The translations under genes were made by a program, and so were the position numbers. The notes beneath the pieces were generated by a model. The model was not told where the DNA came from. It saw only the letters and a list, made by a program, of their open reading frames with translations, and made no database searches. Shown here piece by piece: positions 36,601 through 48,599 of a stretch of DNA of 64,000 nucleotides; position 1 is the stretch's first letter; the number at the start of each line of letters is the position of its first letter. Origin of the DNA: Mangifera indica (Eukaryota > Streptophyta > Magnoliopsida > Sapindales > Anacardiaceae); contig NW_025401194.1 of NCBI RefSeq assembly GCF_011075055.1, positions 1 through 64,000 on the forward strand, read 5' to 3'.

Positions 36601-39600
36601 GGCTCTCAGCACAAAAAGTAGAGACAACACCATCCCTTGTCTGTGAAGACATATCAGAGACAGCTGCTGAAGAATCAACCAAATATGTCTCGCATTCTTC
36701 AGCATATGATGATTCAGAACCAGGTTTAGTACATTCAGACAGTGTTTCACCTAATTTGTGTAGCTGTGAACTTGCTGCAGGATCAAACTGCAGAAGGGAA
36801 GGTTTGGAATTCACAAGACAGGAACTAGAAGCTGCGTCTCCAAGATCACAGATGTTATCTTCATCAACACTTGTATCATTTGATAACATGAGATCATGAG
36901 ATGATGGAGTCTCCACTATTTCAGCCGCAAAAGCTTTAGAAGAAGGAAACAGTTTAGCTGACCCTTCACCATCGGATAGCGTATTTTCAGCCAAATTGCT
37001 TAAAGCATCAGAGTTAGAAAAGCTAAATCTTCCCTTCTTGAATGAACTGTTCCCATCATCTGATGCAGAAAAGTTTCCAATTGACTGATTATCTGAGAAA
37101 TGAGCTTGGAAATTCAGCCGTTCCTCAGTTTTACCAGAATCCATCCCCCGTTTTTCAACATTCCAAAAGCCCATACCAGTTTTAGGTCTATTGTCATTGT
37201 CTGTTTCCATTTCTGACTCCATGGTAGTAAGAGCATCCATGTAATTGTCAACCTCACTGTTGATATCATCAGAAGTATCCCCATCTACACTTCCATTCAT
37301 TTTGCCTTCTCTATCAACTGCTATTTCCTTTTCGATCATCACTTTTTGAGGAACAGAAGAAATTGCTTCTGTCTTATCATCAGCACTCAGTTCAGATGTC
37401 TTCACAATTTGTCTATAAATGGCATCTCCATACAACTCATCCAAAGATGGTTTTCGTACTACTTCCTGTGAATTACGTGTATTTTCCTTTCCTTGAGTTG
37501 ATTTTTTCACAGGACTCACTGTACTTATATCATGTATTTCAAGGCCCGATTCACTAGAATTATCTGATGTCGGTTTCAAGGCCAGTGGAGAAGAAGAAGT
37601 CTCATTAACAACATTGTGTTCAGAAGTCTCCAAAAATTTCTCCATGTAACTTTTCCTGGATTTTGCATCCAAAAGAGATGCATTTAATTGCCTCTTTTTC
37701 AATTTCACAAGACGTGCAGGATTGCTGTGGCCCTTCTCAACCTTCTCCTCCAGAAACAATTGATGCAGTCTGCAGTATTTGAAAGCGATTTGAGTCATTG
37801 ATTCACTTCTAACAATCAAAAGTTAAGCGTAAGTATGTAATAAATGGTCTCACTTGGCATGTGAAGTAGACACTAATTCTGGAGATTCACAGTTCCTCCA
37901 GCGTGATCCTTTCTTCTGCTAGAAATATAAAGACAAAGTAAAATTTTAAACATACACGGCAAATCTTTGAATCAAGAGATAGCACTACTACGAAGAATGC
38001 CAAGGTTATAACTAAATATAAAATCTCAAAACAATAATAACTACACTCACAAAAAGCTTTAAAACAAAATTTATATTCACTACAATTGGAAAGGAAAAAA
38101 GTCTCATACACAGAACATAAACTGAAATTTCCTGATGGATGATTTACATGTACAGAGCATGGACAAAAGAACAGAAAACAATGCTGTAATAACATGAGCA
38201 ATGAAAAAGATTTCACTTTATGATGAAAAGACTTTAACTGCAATACCTTCAGTTTGCGAATTTTCTTTTCCCTCTGGACTCCCACTGCTGCTTCAAGTTT
38301 TAAGAATGATGGATCAGTGTAACGCTTCAAACATGCCCCAGCCCCCGCAACATCAAATCTGATAATTTCAGATATTAATGATAAAGATTTCCTTTTTTAA
38401 AGCAAATCCTTTTCAACATTTTCATCATAATTTCTAAAAAGTCAACAGAATTCAGGTAATCATACTTGTCTAGAAGAAACAACCGTGGTGGACCACGACA
38501 TTCTTCATAAGAGTCCATTACACAACGAGGTAAGTCGCCATGAGTTATCAGATTCTGTTCCATACGCAGATTCGGCTGCCATTCAACTCCTGAAACAAAA
38601 TTAGAGTCTTTAAACAAGTATGACCTTTTACCATTCAATTTAATTGAGTATTTCTTGAAAAAAAAAACCCTAAGATAGTGATATGACAAGATTTCATGAA
38701 CTAATACATTCCATGACACCAATACATCCAGTACAACCTTGTAAGCATGTGATCAATTAAAATACAGAATCTTGCTTTCAAAATTATCCAAACATGTGTT
38801 AAATTAAATGCGAGAAAACAACTTAATATCAAATTAATACAATAGCACTCATAATATATACTTCAAAGTAATGCAACTTCCATCTACAATTAGATAAAAT
38901 GTACTTTCAAAATTTGTCAGAGAAGGACGTAAACAAACCTGTACTAGTATAGAATGATGAATGGTTAGTTTGGGAAAGAAAAGCCTTCTCAATGGAAGGG
39001 AATTCAACCTCAAGCTGTTGGACACGAACCATCAGCCCATGCCCTCTTGCAGCAGTTGCCATTACCTCTTCGTGCAAGTCATGGAATATCTCAGCAGCAA
39101 ACCTGAAACAACCACAAGAAGACATAATATACAACAACTCTCTCATTATAGCTCTCCCAAACAACAAGTAAAAGACAATTCACAATCCGTTTCAATGTAT
39201 AAGGTAAGGCCTTCAGCAACTTCATTATTCACATTCAACATATAATTTTTTACCGTCAATTATTTAAACTAACCTCTGAATTTTGACCACCATAAAGAAC
39301 AGTTAACATGAACGTATATGTAAAAATTCAAAAGAAGAAAAATCTCGCACTCAAATTCCAACATGAATTCTTGAATCAGTATACAGTTTGATAATAAATA
39401 AAACCAAATTATAAAACTGAATCAAAAATAAAATCCAAATTCAAAACTGAACATATCCACCTTCAGCACAAATTCAAATCGGTTCATTTCAAAAAATCTA
39501 ATCCCTCCAAACTCAACATTCACTCAAAAACCACAATTCGAGCAAAAACAAAGCCAAATCGAAGCTAAAAACTCACTCGGCAAGGTCGCCCAGCTGGCGC

Positions 39601-39731
39601 AAGACACCGACCAGACCAGCCATTGCGACTCCTTCAAGAAGTGCTTCAGGATCATCTCTATCTGCAGTTTTGTACACCTCCGGATCCGCCAAACTGAACT
39701 CATTCCTTATCTGATACCTTGTCAACGGCAT
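33603..39731 (-). CDS. SCAR/WAVE family actin regulator (SCAR2-like), 9 exons, 1503 aa
   Basis: Exons on the minus strand: 39577-39731, 38939-39102, 38466-38589, 38247-38358, 37854-37915, 34118-37769, 33949-34035, 33732-33836 and 33603-33653. All are GT-AG and in phase, 4512 nt with a TGA stop. The N-terminal SCAR homology domain starts [20 protein letters not shown] and continues through [20 protein letters not shown]-like [14 protein letters not shown] and the basic KKGSRWRN. A very long acidic, Ser-rich exon 6 contains [15 protein letters not shown]. The C-terminus has a WH2 motif ([16 protein letters not shown]), then a connector ([13 protein letters not shown]) and an acidic end ([12 protein letters not shown]), so a complete VCA region. 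SCAR proteins activate the ARP2/3 complex within the WAVE complex and shape trichomes and epidermal cells. It is slightly longer than Arabidopsis SCAR2, partly through an internal duplication. Confidence 0.96.
35745..36158 (-). repeat. In-frame 207-bp tandem duplication in SCAR exon 6
   Basis: Two units, 35745-35951 and 35952-36158, each encode 69 residues starting [19 protein letters not shown] and ending VQAEYMV. By eye they differ at only about two bases, one of which changes Lys to Asn. The length is a multiple of three, so the frame is kept. It lies in the unstructured acidic middle. Confidence 0.95.
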
Positions 39732-42700
39732 TCTTGTACTTCAAAAAAAAAATCAGCCACTAGGAACAACCCTAGCCTTGACAAGTACTACGCTCTACGC
39801 TTGCATTTCGAAGTTCGAACGCAGGCGAGTTGAGTTGAGAGAGAGAGGAAGATCTTATATTTCTATTTTGGATTTTTGTTTTTCTCGGTGTTTGGAATTT
39901 GGAAAGAAGAAATGAATATACTGCAGTCAGACAGACGTGAAGAGCAGCTTGTGAGAGCGAGACAGTACTTATTTAATCTCATAATTGTTTTTTCGGTCAA
40001 GACTCCAAAACTCTTAAATTCGATTATATTTTACTGAGAAGATTTGCTCTTTTTTTAAATTAAATTAAAAAATATTCAATTCAGTTTGATTGTTAATTAA
40101 TTGAAAAAAAATAAGTTTTTTTTTTTACTTCCTATTATAATTCATTTTCATTTCAATTTTTTTTTAATTTAAGAGCATAGTTTTTAAAAATTAATAATTA
40201 ATAATAAAGTTTAGAAAAATCTATGAACTAGACTCAAAAACTCAAACTTATTTTTGAACTTGACTTTTTTGAATCCAACAAGCAAATCTAAACTTAAATG
40301 TGACTCTTTTCGAGTTCATTTTCAAATAATAATTAATAATTAATCTCTGTTTTTTAAGCGTGACTCTACGATTAATTATAAGAAATCTGTCGCTTTTGGT
40401 AATTTCACTAAGATCACTGTTGAGGGCCCCAAGAAAAGAATGTCCAGTTTTTACTTCTTGGGTCATGCTGTCATGTCATGGTATGGTCCCCATAGATTCA
40501 GTAAGAGGTCGAATGAACAAAAATTAGGCATCACTTTCACATATTAACGTGTTCTCATACTATTATCATACACTTAATTACATGCGATAATTCAGAAAAT
40601 CGTGGGTCCCATGTCTGGAAAATCAGGCGGACCAGACGATTCGCAGCACTTGATGATCAATCATGCAGCGAGTGATTGGAGAAGTTTTAAAAAGTTTTTA
40701 AGAGATTCTTCTATGCATTGTTTCTTTTTAATTTTTCAACTTTTACGCAAGTTTTCAACATTGGATTAGATAGGTTAGTTGAATCGGATTGACCTAGAGT
40801 AAGCAGTAGTTACCGAGGTATCTCTAGAAGAGTACGAAAAAAAACCTTAAAATTAAGGTTAGATACGAATCAAATAGTTAAATTCGAATTCAAATTTGAG
40901 TTTGAGTTTATTGAACTCGTGAAAGCCAAACTCGATTTTGAGCTCGAGCTTGTTGAGCTCGTAAAAGACAAACTCAAACTCAGCTCAAATTTGACTCAAT
41001 TCGTTTTTTATTATTAAAATGACGTCGTTTTAATACATATTAGTCAAAACGATATTGTTTTGTATCAAAATTTTTAATTAAAAAATTTAACAAGTAACTC
41101 GAGCTCGTATAGGGTAACTTATTTTAGATTTATTTGAGTCAAACTCAAATAGGTTTGATTCGAATCCAACCCTAATTAAAACCAAATATGAACAAAAAAA
41201 CATCCATTTAAATCTCTTAAACTTAAATTTTTAGTTACTCTTTGGTCTATATTTACTTTATTGTTTCTCTTAAACCTTACTTTTTTATAGGAACCAGGGC
41301 AAACTTAAACAGTTTTTTATTCTATTAAGTCAAACACAAAGTATACTTCTGAGTCAGAATAGAGTTAATTTGACCATATTAACCTCAGTATGACATAGAC
41401 CAAATTGTTTTATAAAAAATTTATAATTATTAAGCCTTGAATATAAATCTGATTGTATAATGGCAAAAATGTCATTAAGTCAAATTTTGTTTTGGATTAA
41501 TTTAGTTTGATATAAATTTTTTTATGCTGTTGACATATTGATGATCTCAACAATTCAACCATTGATTGGATTTACCCTTAATTGGGTCAACATTCGTCCG
41601 AACCTTAAAACAATAAGACTATATTTATATATTTTTTAGGATATAATTTCGTATATAGATAATATATCATCATATGATTAGATGATTAAGGAATTTTGAA
41701 TTATAGATAAAATAACGTTTAATCGTATAATAACATGTTATCCTTTTAAAATATTGTTTCTATAAATGTGCCGGTGAATGACACGGTGAGTTTGGGCATG
41801 GTGGTTAGTGGGTAAAGATGGAAGATGTGTTTGTTTGTTTATTGATTGACTTTGTTTTGCTTTCTGGTGAAGCCTTTTTCCATGGAAGATATTGTGGTTG
41901 AGCTTCCATTTTTGGAGTTGGTTCAAATTGATGGTCCCGATCATCTTCATTCATTCATAATTAATGTTCAAGTGCCCACTATTGTGAATAAATAATTGTT
42001 TAGTTACAACCATAATTGTAAGTAAATTATAACGAACATGACTTGTAAAAATTATATGTTCGGAAATAATAATGTAAACTTTGCTTTAAAGTTTTGGTTG
42101 ATTGATAAGAGTGGGGTTCCTACTTTCAACTCACTTTCAGTTTCCATATCCCAACAACTCCTTTGGCACAACCTGTTCGTTAATGCTGCTGGAAAAAAAT
42201 ATTCGCACATCCTGTCCTGTCCAATTATATTTGCTTTTCTATGATTTATTTTTATATTGTATACACTTAGAAGTTAAGTATATAAAGAAAATTATTATGA
42301 TATATTTAAGGATGGATCTGAATCATACTGATTTGATCTTAAAAGTTAGTGTTATTTAATTTGATTTGGCTCAAATTGTTAAGATAAGTTTTGTTTTTGA
42401 AATCAAATCGAACTTTAGTTATAGAGAGATCAATTTGGTCAGTTTTCTGAGTTAAAAAATTGTTTGATTCGATTTGAGTTTGACCAATAATTTAATTCAA
42501 ATCATCTTAATCAATTATCAAAATGACCTCATATGTTTATTATTGGGTAAAACAATACTGTTTTGTTAATAAAGTCATAAGCTCGAATCAAGCTTCAAAC
42601 TTTAAACTTAGAGAGTCAAATCCTATCCTCTAAATTCGTCCTAATGCGATGTCCTCATAATACTTATATGGCAACCAAGTAGAAAGATATCTTCTAATTC

Positions 42701-43827
42701 TTCTAGCGAGGACAAAAAGGAGATGAGGATGTGTCTTACTCTATTTGGACAAGGGTGGGGATGATTTGTCATCTCCATTATCTATCTAACAACATTTAAC
42801 GTACAAAGATTATAAGTAGGGTTGAATTCAATCCAAGTTAAGTTTAAATAAGGTTTAACTCAAAATTGGTTCAAAATCGATCAATGGAAGTTCAAACTTG
42901 ATTTGAAAATAAATTTATTTTGGATTTGATATAAGTTGACTTGAACTTGAATATTTAGATTGATCAAACTTTGAGTAATCAATATTGAGTTTGAATTTGA
43001 GCTTGTGGAATTTAGACAAATCTAAGGATATGTATGGTCAATTTGGTACGGTTTGAGTATTTTTTCAAGCCCAATTGAAAAAAACAAGTTTTGAAAATTT
43101 CTAAACTAAACCAAATCAATTTATATTTTAAATTAAACCAAACTAAAAAATAACGATATTGTATGTTTTGGATTACAGTTTGACCATATTAAAATGATTC
43201 ATTTCTAAATATATTTTATTAATTAATAAAATTAATTGAATTATAATTTTTCAAAATAAAATATAAATATGTAAAATAAATATGAAATATATATACAATA
43301 TACATATAAAAAATGATAAAATAAACATGAACAAAAAATTATACATATTACTTATTGAAAAATTATATAAAAAATAATTATATAGGTATTTTTAAAAATT
43401 ATAGTTTACGTTTTGATTCGATTTAAAAATTATTCAAATCATAACTTAAATTACAAACTATTTATCAATTAAAACTAAACCATTTTATAAATTAAATTAA
43501 ATTAAATTATAAGTTTTAAAAAATTTAACCTAATTTTATAATTTAAGCCGAACTATATCCATCACTAAACCAATTCAACTGTAATTATGAAAATATTGAT
43601 TTAAAAATTGGTAAAATTACCTAAGATGTTGATTAGGATGATTATAATATGAAACTTACGTTTCATCTAATCATTTCATTGAAGGCCTGCCCGCCACGTT
43701 CAGGGCGAATTGACAAGTTTGGGGCAGACCAGCCATCATATTGTGCACAGGCGCCAATAAGACTTGTGCTGTGATTTTAACAAATGCACCGCATAAGCAT
43801 GTGCTCTCATTAATTTCTTCTTCATGC
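39732..43827. other. Intergenic between SCAR and the large MULE
   Basis: No gene is supported. It begins with the GA-rich 5' leader of SCAR (GAGAGAGAGGAAG near 39838-39850). It then contains dispersed repeats of the GAGCTCGAGTTTGAG type (40850-41180, 42310-42640, 42820-43040) and, at 43040-43570, an AT-rich stretch of AAACCAAA-type words. Confidence 0.55.
40850..41180. repeat. Dispersed GAGCTCGAGTTTGAG / ACGTCGTTTT repeat
   Basis: A run of words such as GAGTTTGAGTTTATTGAACTC and GAGCTTGTTGAGCTCG, followed by AAAATGACGTCGTTTTAATAC and again AACTCGAGCTCG. The same style recurs at 42310-42640, 42820-43040, 56270-57300, 57430-57660 and 60010-60260. It is likely an old high-copy element; the class is unknown. 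Confidence 0.6.
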
Positions 43828-44620
43828 AGGATATTAATTAAAATCGACAACTGTTTTTTCACTTAAATATTTTTTTTTATAGTAATTCATACGTTTTACT
43901 ATTTTAAAGAAATTAAATTTTTTATTCTAAAAATACCCTCATTTAATTTCTCAACGTTTATCATATTATTTTGTCAATTAATTACTTACATTTAACTATA
44001 CACATTAAGATTAATTTATCTATAATGAATAAAATCTATAGATTAAAAAACAGATATACTACAGATTGAATAAAATCTACAAATTGAAAAATAGATTGAA
44101 AATCTATAGATTGAATAAAATCTATAAATTTATAAAATAATGGATATTTTCTCAAAACGGTGTGTTTTCTCACAAGGGGTGCAGGAATCTAGAAAGGGGT
44201 GCAGGAAGGGAATGGGTGCGGAAATTCTGAAAGGGGTGCACGAATTTGAAAACGGATGCGGGAAGGGGCGCGGGTGCGGGAATTCCAAAAGGGATGTAGA
44301 AATTTGGAAAGGGGTGCAGGATTTCGGAAAGGGGTGCATGAATCTGAAAATGGGTGCGAGAAGGGGTGCGGGTGTGTGAAAGGACACGACAAAGTATTGC
44401 GGGTGCCTGGAAGGGTGCGACCATTTCTGATAGGGTGCGACAAGCATTACGGATGCATGGAAGGGTGCAGCAATTTCTGAAAGGGTGCGACAAGTATTGC
44501 GGGTGCGTGGAAGGGTGTGGCAATTTCTGAAAGGATGCGGCAACTCACTGCAACGCACGTGTGTGGGAATTTAGAAAGGGGTGTGGGTGCGGTAATGGGT
44601 GCGTGAAATCCCTAATGTGT
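43828..44620 (+). repeat. Left long TIR of MULE with GGGTGC minisatellite
   Basis: The outer part is AT-rich with repeated AAATCTATAGATTG words (44030-44130). The inner part (44170-44570) is a degenerate array of about 20-bp units such as GGGGTGCAGGAATCTGAAA and GGGTGCGACAAGTATTGCG. The reverse complement of both parts makes up the right TIR. Confidence 0.88.
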
Positions 44621-44928
44621 GGACGTGTGCATGCATGCACAACTTATCATCTGTGATGAAAACCCCTTTATTAAAAAATTAAAAAATATTTAATAATTAA
44701 ATTTAATAAGAAGAGAATTCAATTCTCCATTAATATTTTAGATAGGGTAGATTTGCAGCAGATAAAAGTATTTACTGCAATATTAATAAAACTACGATTA
44801 TCTACTTCTTTTAGAAATAAATCCTTATTGTTATTTCACAAAGATCTTTTTCTTTCTTCAGTTATTTTCAATAGTCCAAATCTGCTTTATTCTAGACTAA
44901 CCTCATATTTTTGTTCTTGAATCCATTC

Positions 44929-47640
44929 ATGCTTGGATTCGGTGGAGAATGGCACAACGAAGAGGGAAATAACCTAAAATATATCGGTGGATTTCAGAAA
45001 TTATTTTCAGCCGATAGAAGAATCAACTACGAAGGATTTATAGAAGGAATATGTTCTCGTTTAGATATCAATCAAAGTTTCAATGAAATTAAAATTTATA
45101 TGTCAAATCCAACCAAGTTTAGTGATTTGTCTTATTTATTGAAAGATAATTATGATATTCGAATGCTGATGCAGTTATGTAAGTCTCGCAAAAGGTCTTC
45201 CTTATTTCTTGAAGTGGTTATACAACAAAATGAATTTCGAGACAATTATGAACAATAGTCACAACCATATCAAGAGATTCACCAAGAGATTCATCAAGGG
45301 ATTCAACAAAATCCATCAACTGAAGTTCATTCCATGGATAACATATATACACAACTAGAAAGTGTACCAGAAAATATACCAGGAAGTAGCAGACTAAATA
45401 TAAACTATGATCATGATGGTATTGAGAATGATGTTGGTCGAAATTTTTTTTCTCAAGATTTGACACATGGTGAAAGAGGCCCAGAACCAATATGGGATAC
45501 ACCTGAAGGTTGTTATCAAACAGATGATTTATCAAGAAATGATATTCACTTTCAAGACGAAGATGAATATTGTGGTTGTGATAATAAAGGCGATAAAGAT
45601 TATAATAGTGGCAGTGATATTTATGGTACGGAAATGTGTGATGATGTTATTGATGATGCAGGGGTTAGTATGTCAGTGACAACACTTGAAAGTTTAGTTA
45701 ACATTGCTCTAAGACATCGTAGTTGCAATCCATTTTTTGATGGTCCAGAGCCCTACAGAGATGTTGAAAATGAAGGAATTAAAATTCATAATGTTGCACC
45801 ATTAGATGGCAAATTCAAAGTGACAGACCAGTTTGCATCTAAACAGGTTTTAATAGATACATTATGTAAAGATGCATTAGAAAATGGTTATCAATTCAAA
45901 GTTACGAGCTCAAATAAGAGGAGATGAGATATAAAGTGTTTGCATCAATAAGGCAAATGGAAAACAGGAGGGGTCAAGTTAAGTAATAGCAATATATTTG
46001 TGTTACCTAAATTAGGAACACATACTTGTCCTCGTGATATCATAAGACCTCACCATAGGCAAACAGGTAAAAGTACACTTGAAAAAATCTTACAGACATT
46101 ATTTACTGCTGGTGGTCGTGTGTATAGGCCGAAAGAAATTATTACAGATATGACATATAAGTTTCAAATTGATATATCTCATACATAAGCTTAACGTGCA
46201 AAGAATTGGGTGTTGAATGAGATAAGAGGTTCACCCTAAGAGTCATTTAGAGTATTATCGATATTTTGTCATAATTTTCAACAATGAAACCCTGATACTA
46301 TTACACAAATAAAAACTGACTCGGATAATCGATTCTAATTTGTTTTCATGTCTTTAGGATGCTCTATTAGAGCATTCCGTGAGTACTGTCGTCTTGTTAT
46401 TTGTATTGATGGGACATTTTTAAAAGGTCGACATTGGAGTACACTTTTTATTGCTGTGGGTAAAGACGAAAACAATCAAATTTATTCGATTGCTTTTGGA
46501 GTTACAAAAAGGGAGGAAACCATGACTTGGACCTTGTTTCTTCGAGCACTACACAAATGTATCGGCGATCTCCCAAATCTAGTAATTATCTCAAACAGGC
46601 ACTATGCCATCACTCGTTCTGTAAGAGAAGTGTTTCTGAATGCGCATCATGGCTAATGTAACCATCATATAAAAGGAAATATGTGTGCTAGATACAAACA
46701 AACAAAACATATAGAGGGATTATTTTGGAGAGCGATGAAGGCTTATCGAACAGAAGATTTTGAGGAGGTTTTGCATATGATTAAAGCTGAAAACCCTATT
46801 GTAGCATCTTATTTGGAAGAAATTGACTACGCATGGTGGGGTCGTGCTCACTTTTCCAGTATTTGATATAACATTATGATCACAAATATTACTGAATTGT
46901 TTAATGCTTTGGTGTAACATGCACGTAAATTGCCAGTGGTGATGCTCATTGAATTCTTACGTTCGACTTTACAAAAATGGTTTTTTACTCGTCGTAATAT
47001 GACATGTACAAACCACCCATACTGAACATAATTTGACACCTCTGTGAATTCAGTATTAACTAATTTTTCAATGGTTATATTATCTTTCAGATACTTGCAC
47101 TCATCCTCTGACTCTGTGAGCTGAAGAAAAGTTAGCTAGTCATATTTGCAAATCGGTTAATATGATTGTCAAACCAATAACTATTGATAGATATGAAGTG
47201 CATAGTTCTAGTAGACCAGTCGCTATAGTCAATCTTGTAACAAAAGAATGCAGTTGTAAAAAATTTCAACTATCACAAATAGCATGCACACATGTTGTAG
47301 CAATTGCCAGATTTCAAAACCTCTCAAATTGTTATCCATGGGTGAATAAATATTACTCAACTGAATATTGAAAAACTGTTTACTGGGAGACTGTTGAACC
47401 ATTGGGTGATCCTTTCAAATGGGTGCAACCTGAAGATATACGTATAATTAATTCACAACAAATGGAACAACGACGTTCTGGTTGTCTCTCATAATATAAT
47501 AGAAGATCGTCTGAAGGAGAAGAAGTACGTCAAGTTGAATGCAGCAGATGTCATCAAAAAGGGCACACACGTTTAGTTTGTACAAATCCCTTAATTGAGG
47601 CTCCAATATCTTCACCAGGTATAAGTTTGTTAGGAATAAT
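44929..47640 (+). pseudogene. MULE transposase (mudrA type), broken
   Basis: Starts MLGFGGEWHNEEG and is interrupted by TAG at 45256-45258 and many later stops and shifts. Recognisable parts in order are a plant MuDR DNA-binding segment (FKVTDQFASKQVLIDTLCK, then CLHQ..KWK and LGTHTC), the MULE transposase core (VICIDGTFLKGRHWSTLF; then VIISNRHYAI), a SWIM zinc finger (CSCKKFQLSQIACTH) near 47250-47295, and a CCHC knuckle (CSRCHQKGHTRLVC) near 47540. In the core the first Asp is present in the DGTF motif, but the usual Asp of IISDRH reads Asn. The protein would cut and move the element. This copy is dead. Confidence 0.9.
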
Positions 47641-48599
47641 ATAAATTCAGATAATGTTGAATGGATATATTAAACTGCTTTTGTGCATATGGTATGTGTT
47701 GACTGTCTTGCGAATGATTGCAAATTCCGTTTCTTTGATGTTTGAAGGGATCGATTTATGGTTTTACAAGCTATTATGTTTGCTTTGATGTAGTGTTACT
47801 TTTACTTTGACAATTCTTATTAGAAGTTTAAATTCTACAAAGCATGCCAATTTTTATAAGACTTAAATTAGTCCAAAGGGGTAACAAGCCACATATTAGT
47901 GTAAATAGATATATTATCCAGTAGAGGTAGACATTATATTAAGTCTTGGACAACCAAATCATCTTGATTAAGGGAAAAAAAACAAGCAATAATAATGATA
48001 TGGTGGATGAGGCTATGAAAAGCATTATCATGCTCAAACAATCAACTAGTTTTATATGCAGAATAAAAAATCTGCTTCTAACTCATGTAATTCAATTTAA
48101 CAAAACAAACAGCCAAAATGAACAGGTAAAATCAAACAGTTCATCAAAGCAAATTAACCCCATAGGCAACATTATAAAAACTCATCGACATCTTCGTTTT
48201 GCCTTATACAATATCATGTAAAAAATTTGGCAGCATTTCCTCTGTAGATTCAATAGTTCCCAACCTGTATATACCAAAATCAAAGAAACAACACTCCAAT
48301 ATATATATATATGTATATATTTCAAACTCCAGCCACATCAACATATCAAATTGCCAGATTTCAAACAGCTAATGATGATATACATTATGCAAATAAAAAT
48401 ATGTAATATAACATTAGGATGTGCATTTAATCAACTGATACATACACCTAAACCTTAATACACCTTAACCAACCAATAAAAAATAAATATATAAATTGAC
48501 ATATTACACGAAAAAATAAGAATATACATAAGTTTAAATATAATACGAAAAATCATGGAAAAAGTGAATTCCTGCCATGCTTCCATATCTTGGATACAA

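Noticed and set aside
34240..36899. Several open frames antisense to or out of frame with SCAR exon 6
   Set aside because: They are shadow frames of a long, stop-poor coding exon.
41738..41950. 70-codon minus-strand open frame rich in His, Asn and Gln
   Set aside because: Its composition reflects AT-rich noncoding DNA, and there is no start context or partner exon.
43671..43862. Minus-strand open frame next to the MULE left end (CLCGAFVKITAQVLLAP)
   Set aside because: It is short, of unknown family and partly inside the element end; it is not enough to call a gene.
44130..44558. Proline- and phenylalanine-rich open frames (HPFRNC, TPFQIS type) in the arrays at 44.1-44.6 kb and 52.3-52.8 kb
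   Set aside because: They are open only because a short repeat without stops is translated, and they occur in several frames at once.
44170..44570. Regular repeats resembling a CRISPR array
   Set aside because: Units are degenerate, have no unique spacers of fixed length, are mirrored at the other end of the MULE, and the sequence is a plant nuclear genome. They are TIR minisatellites.
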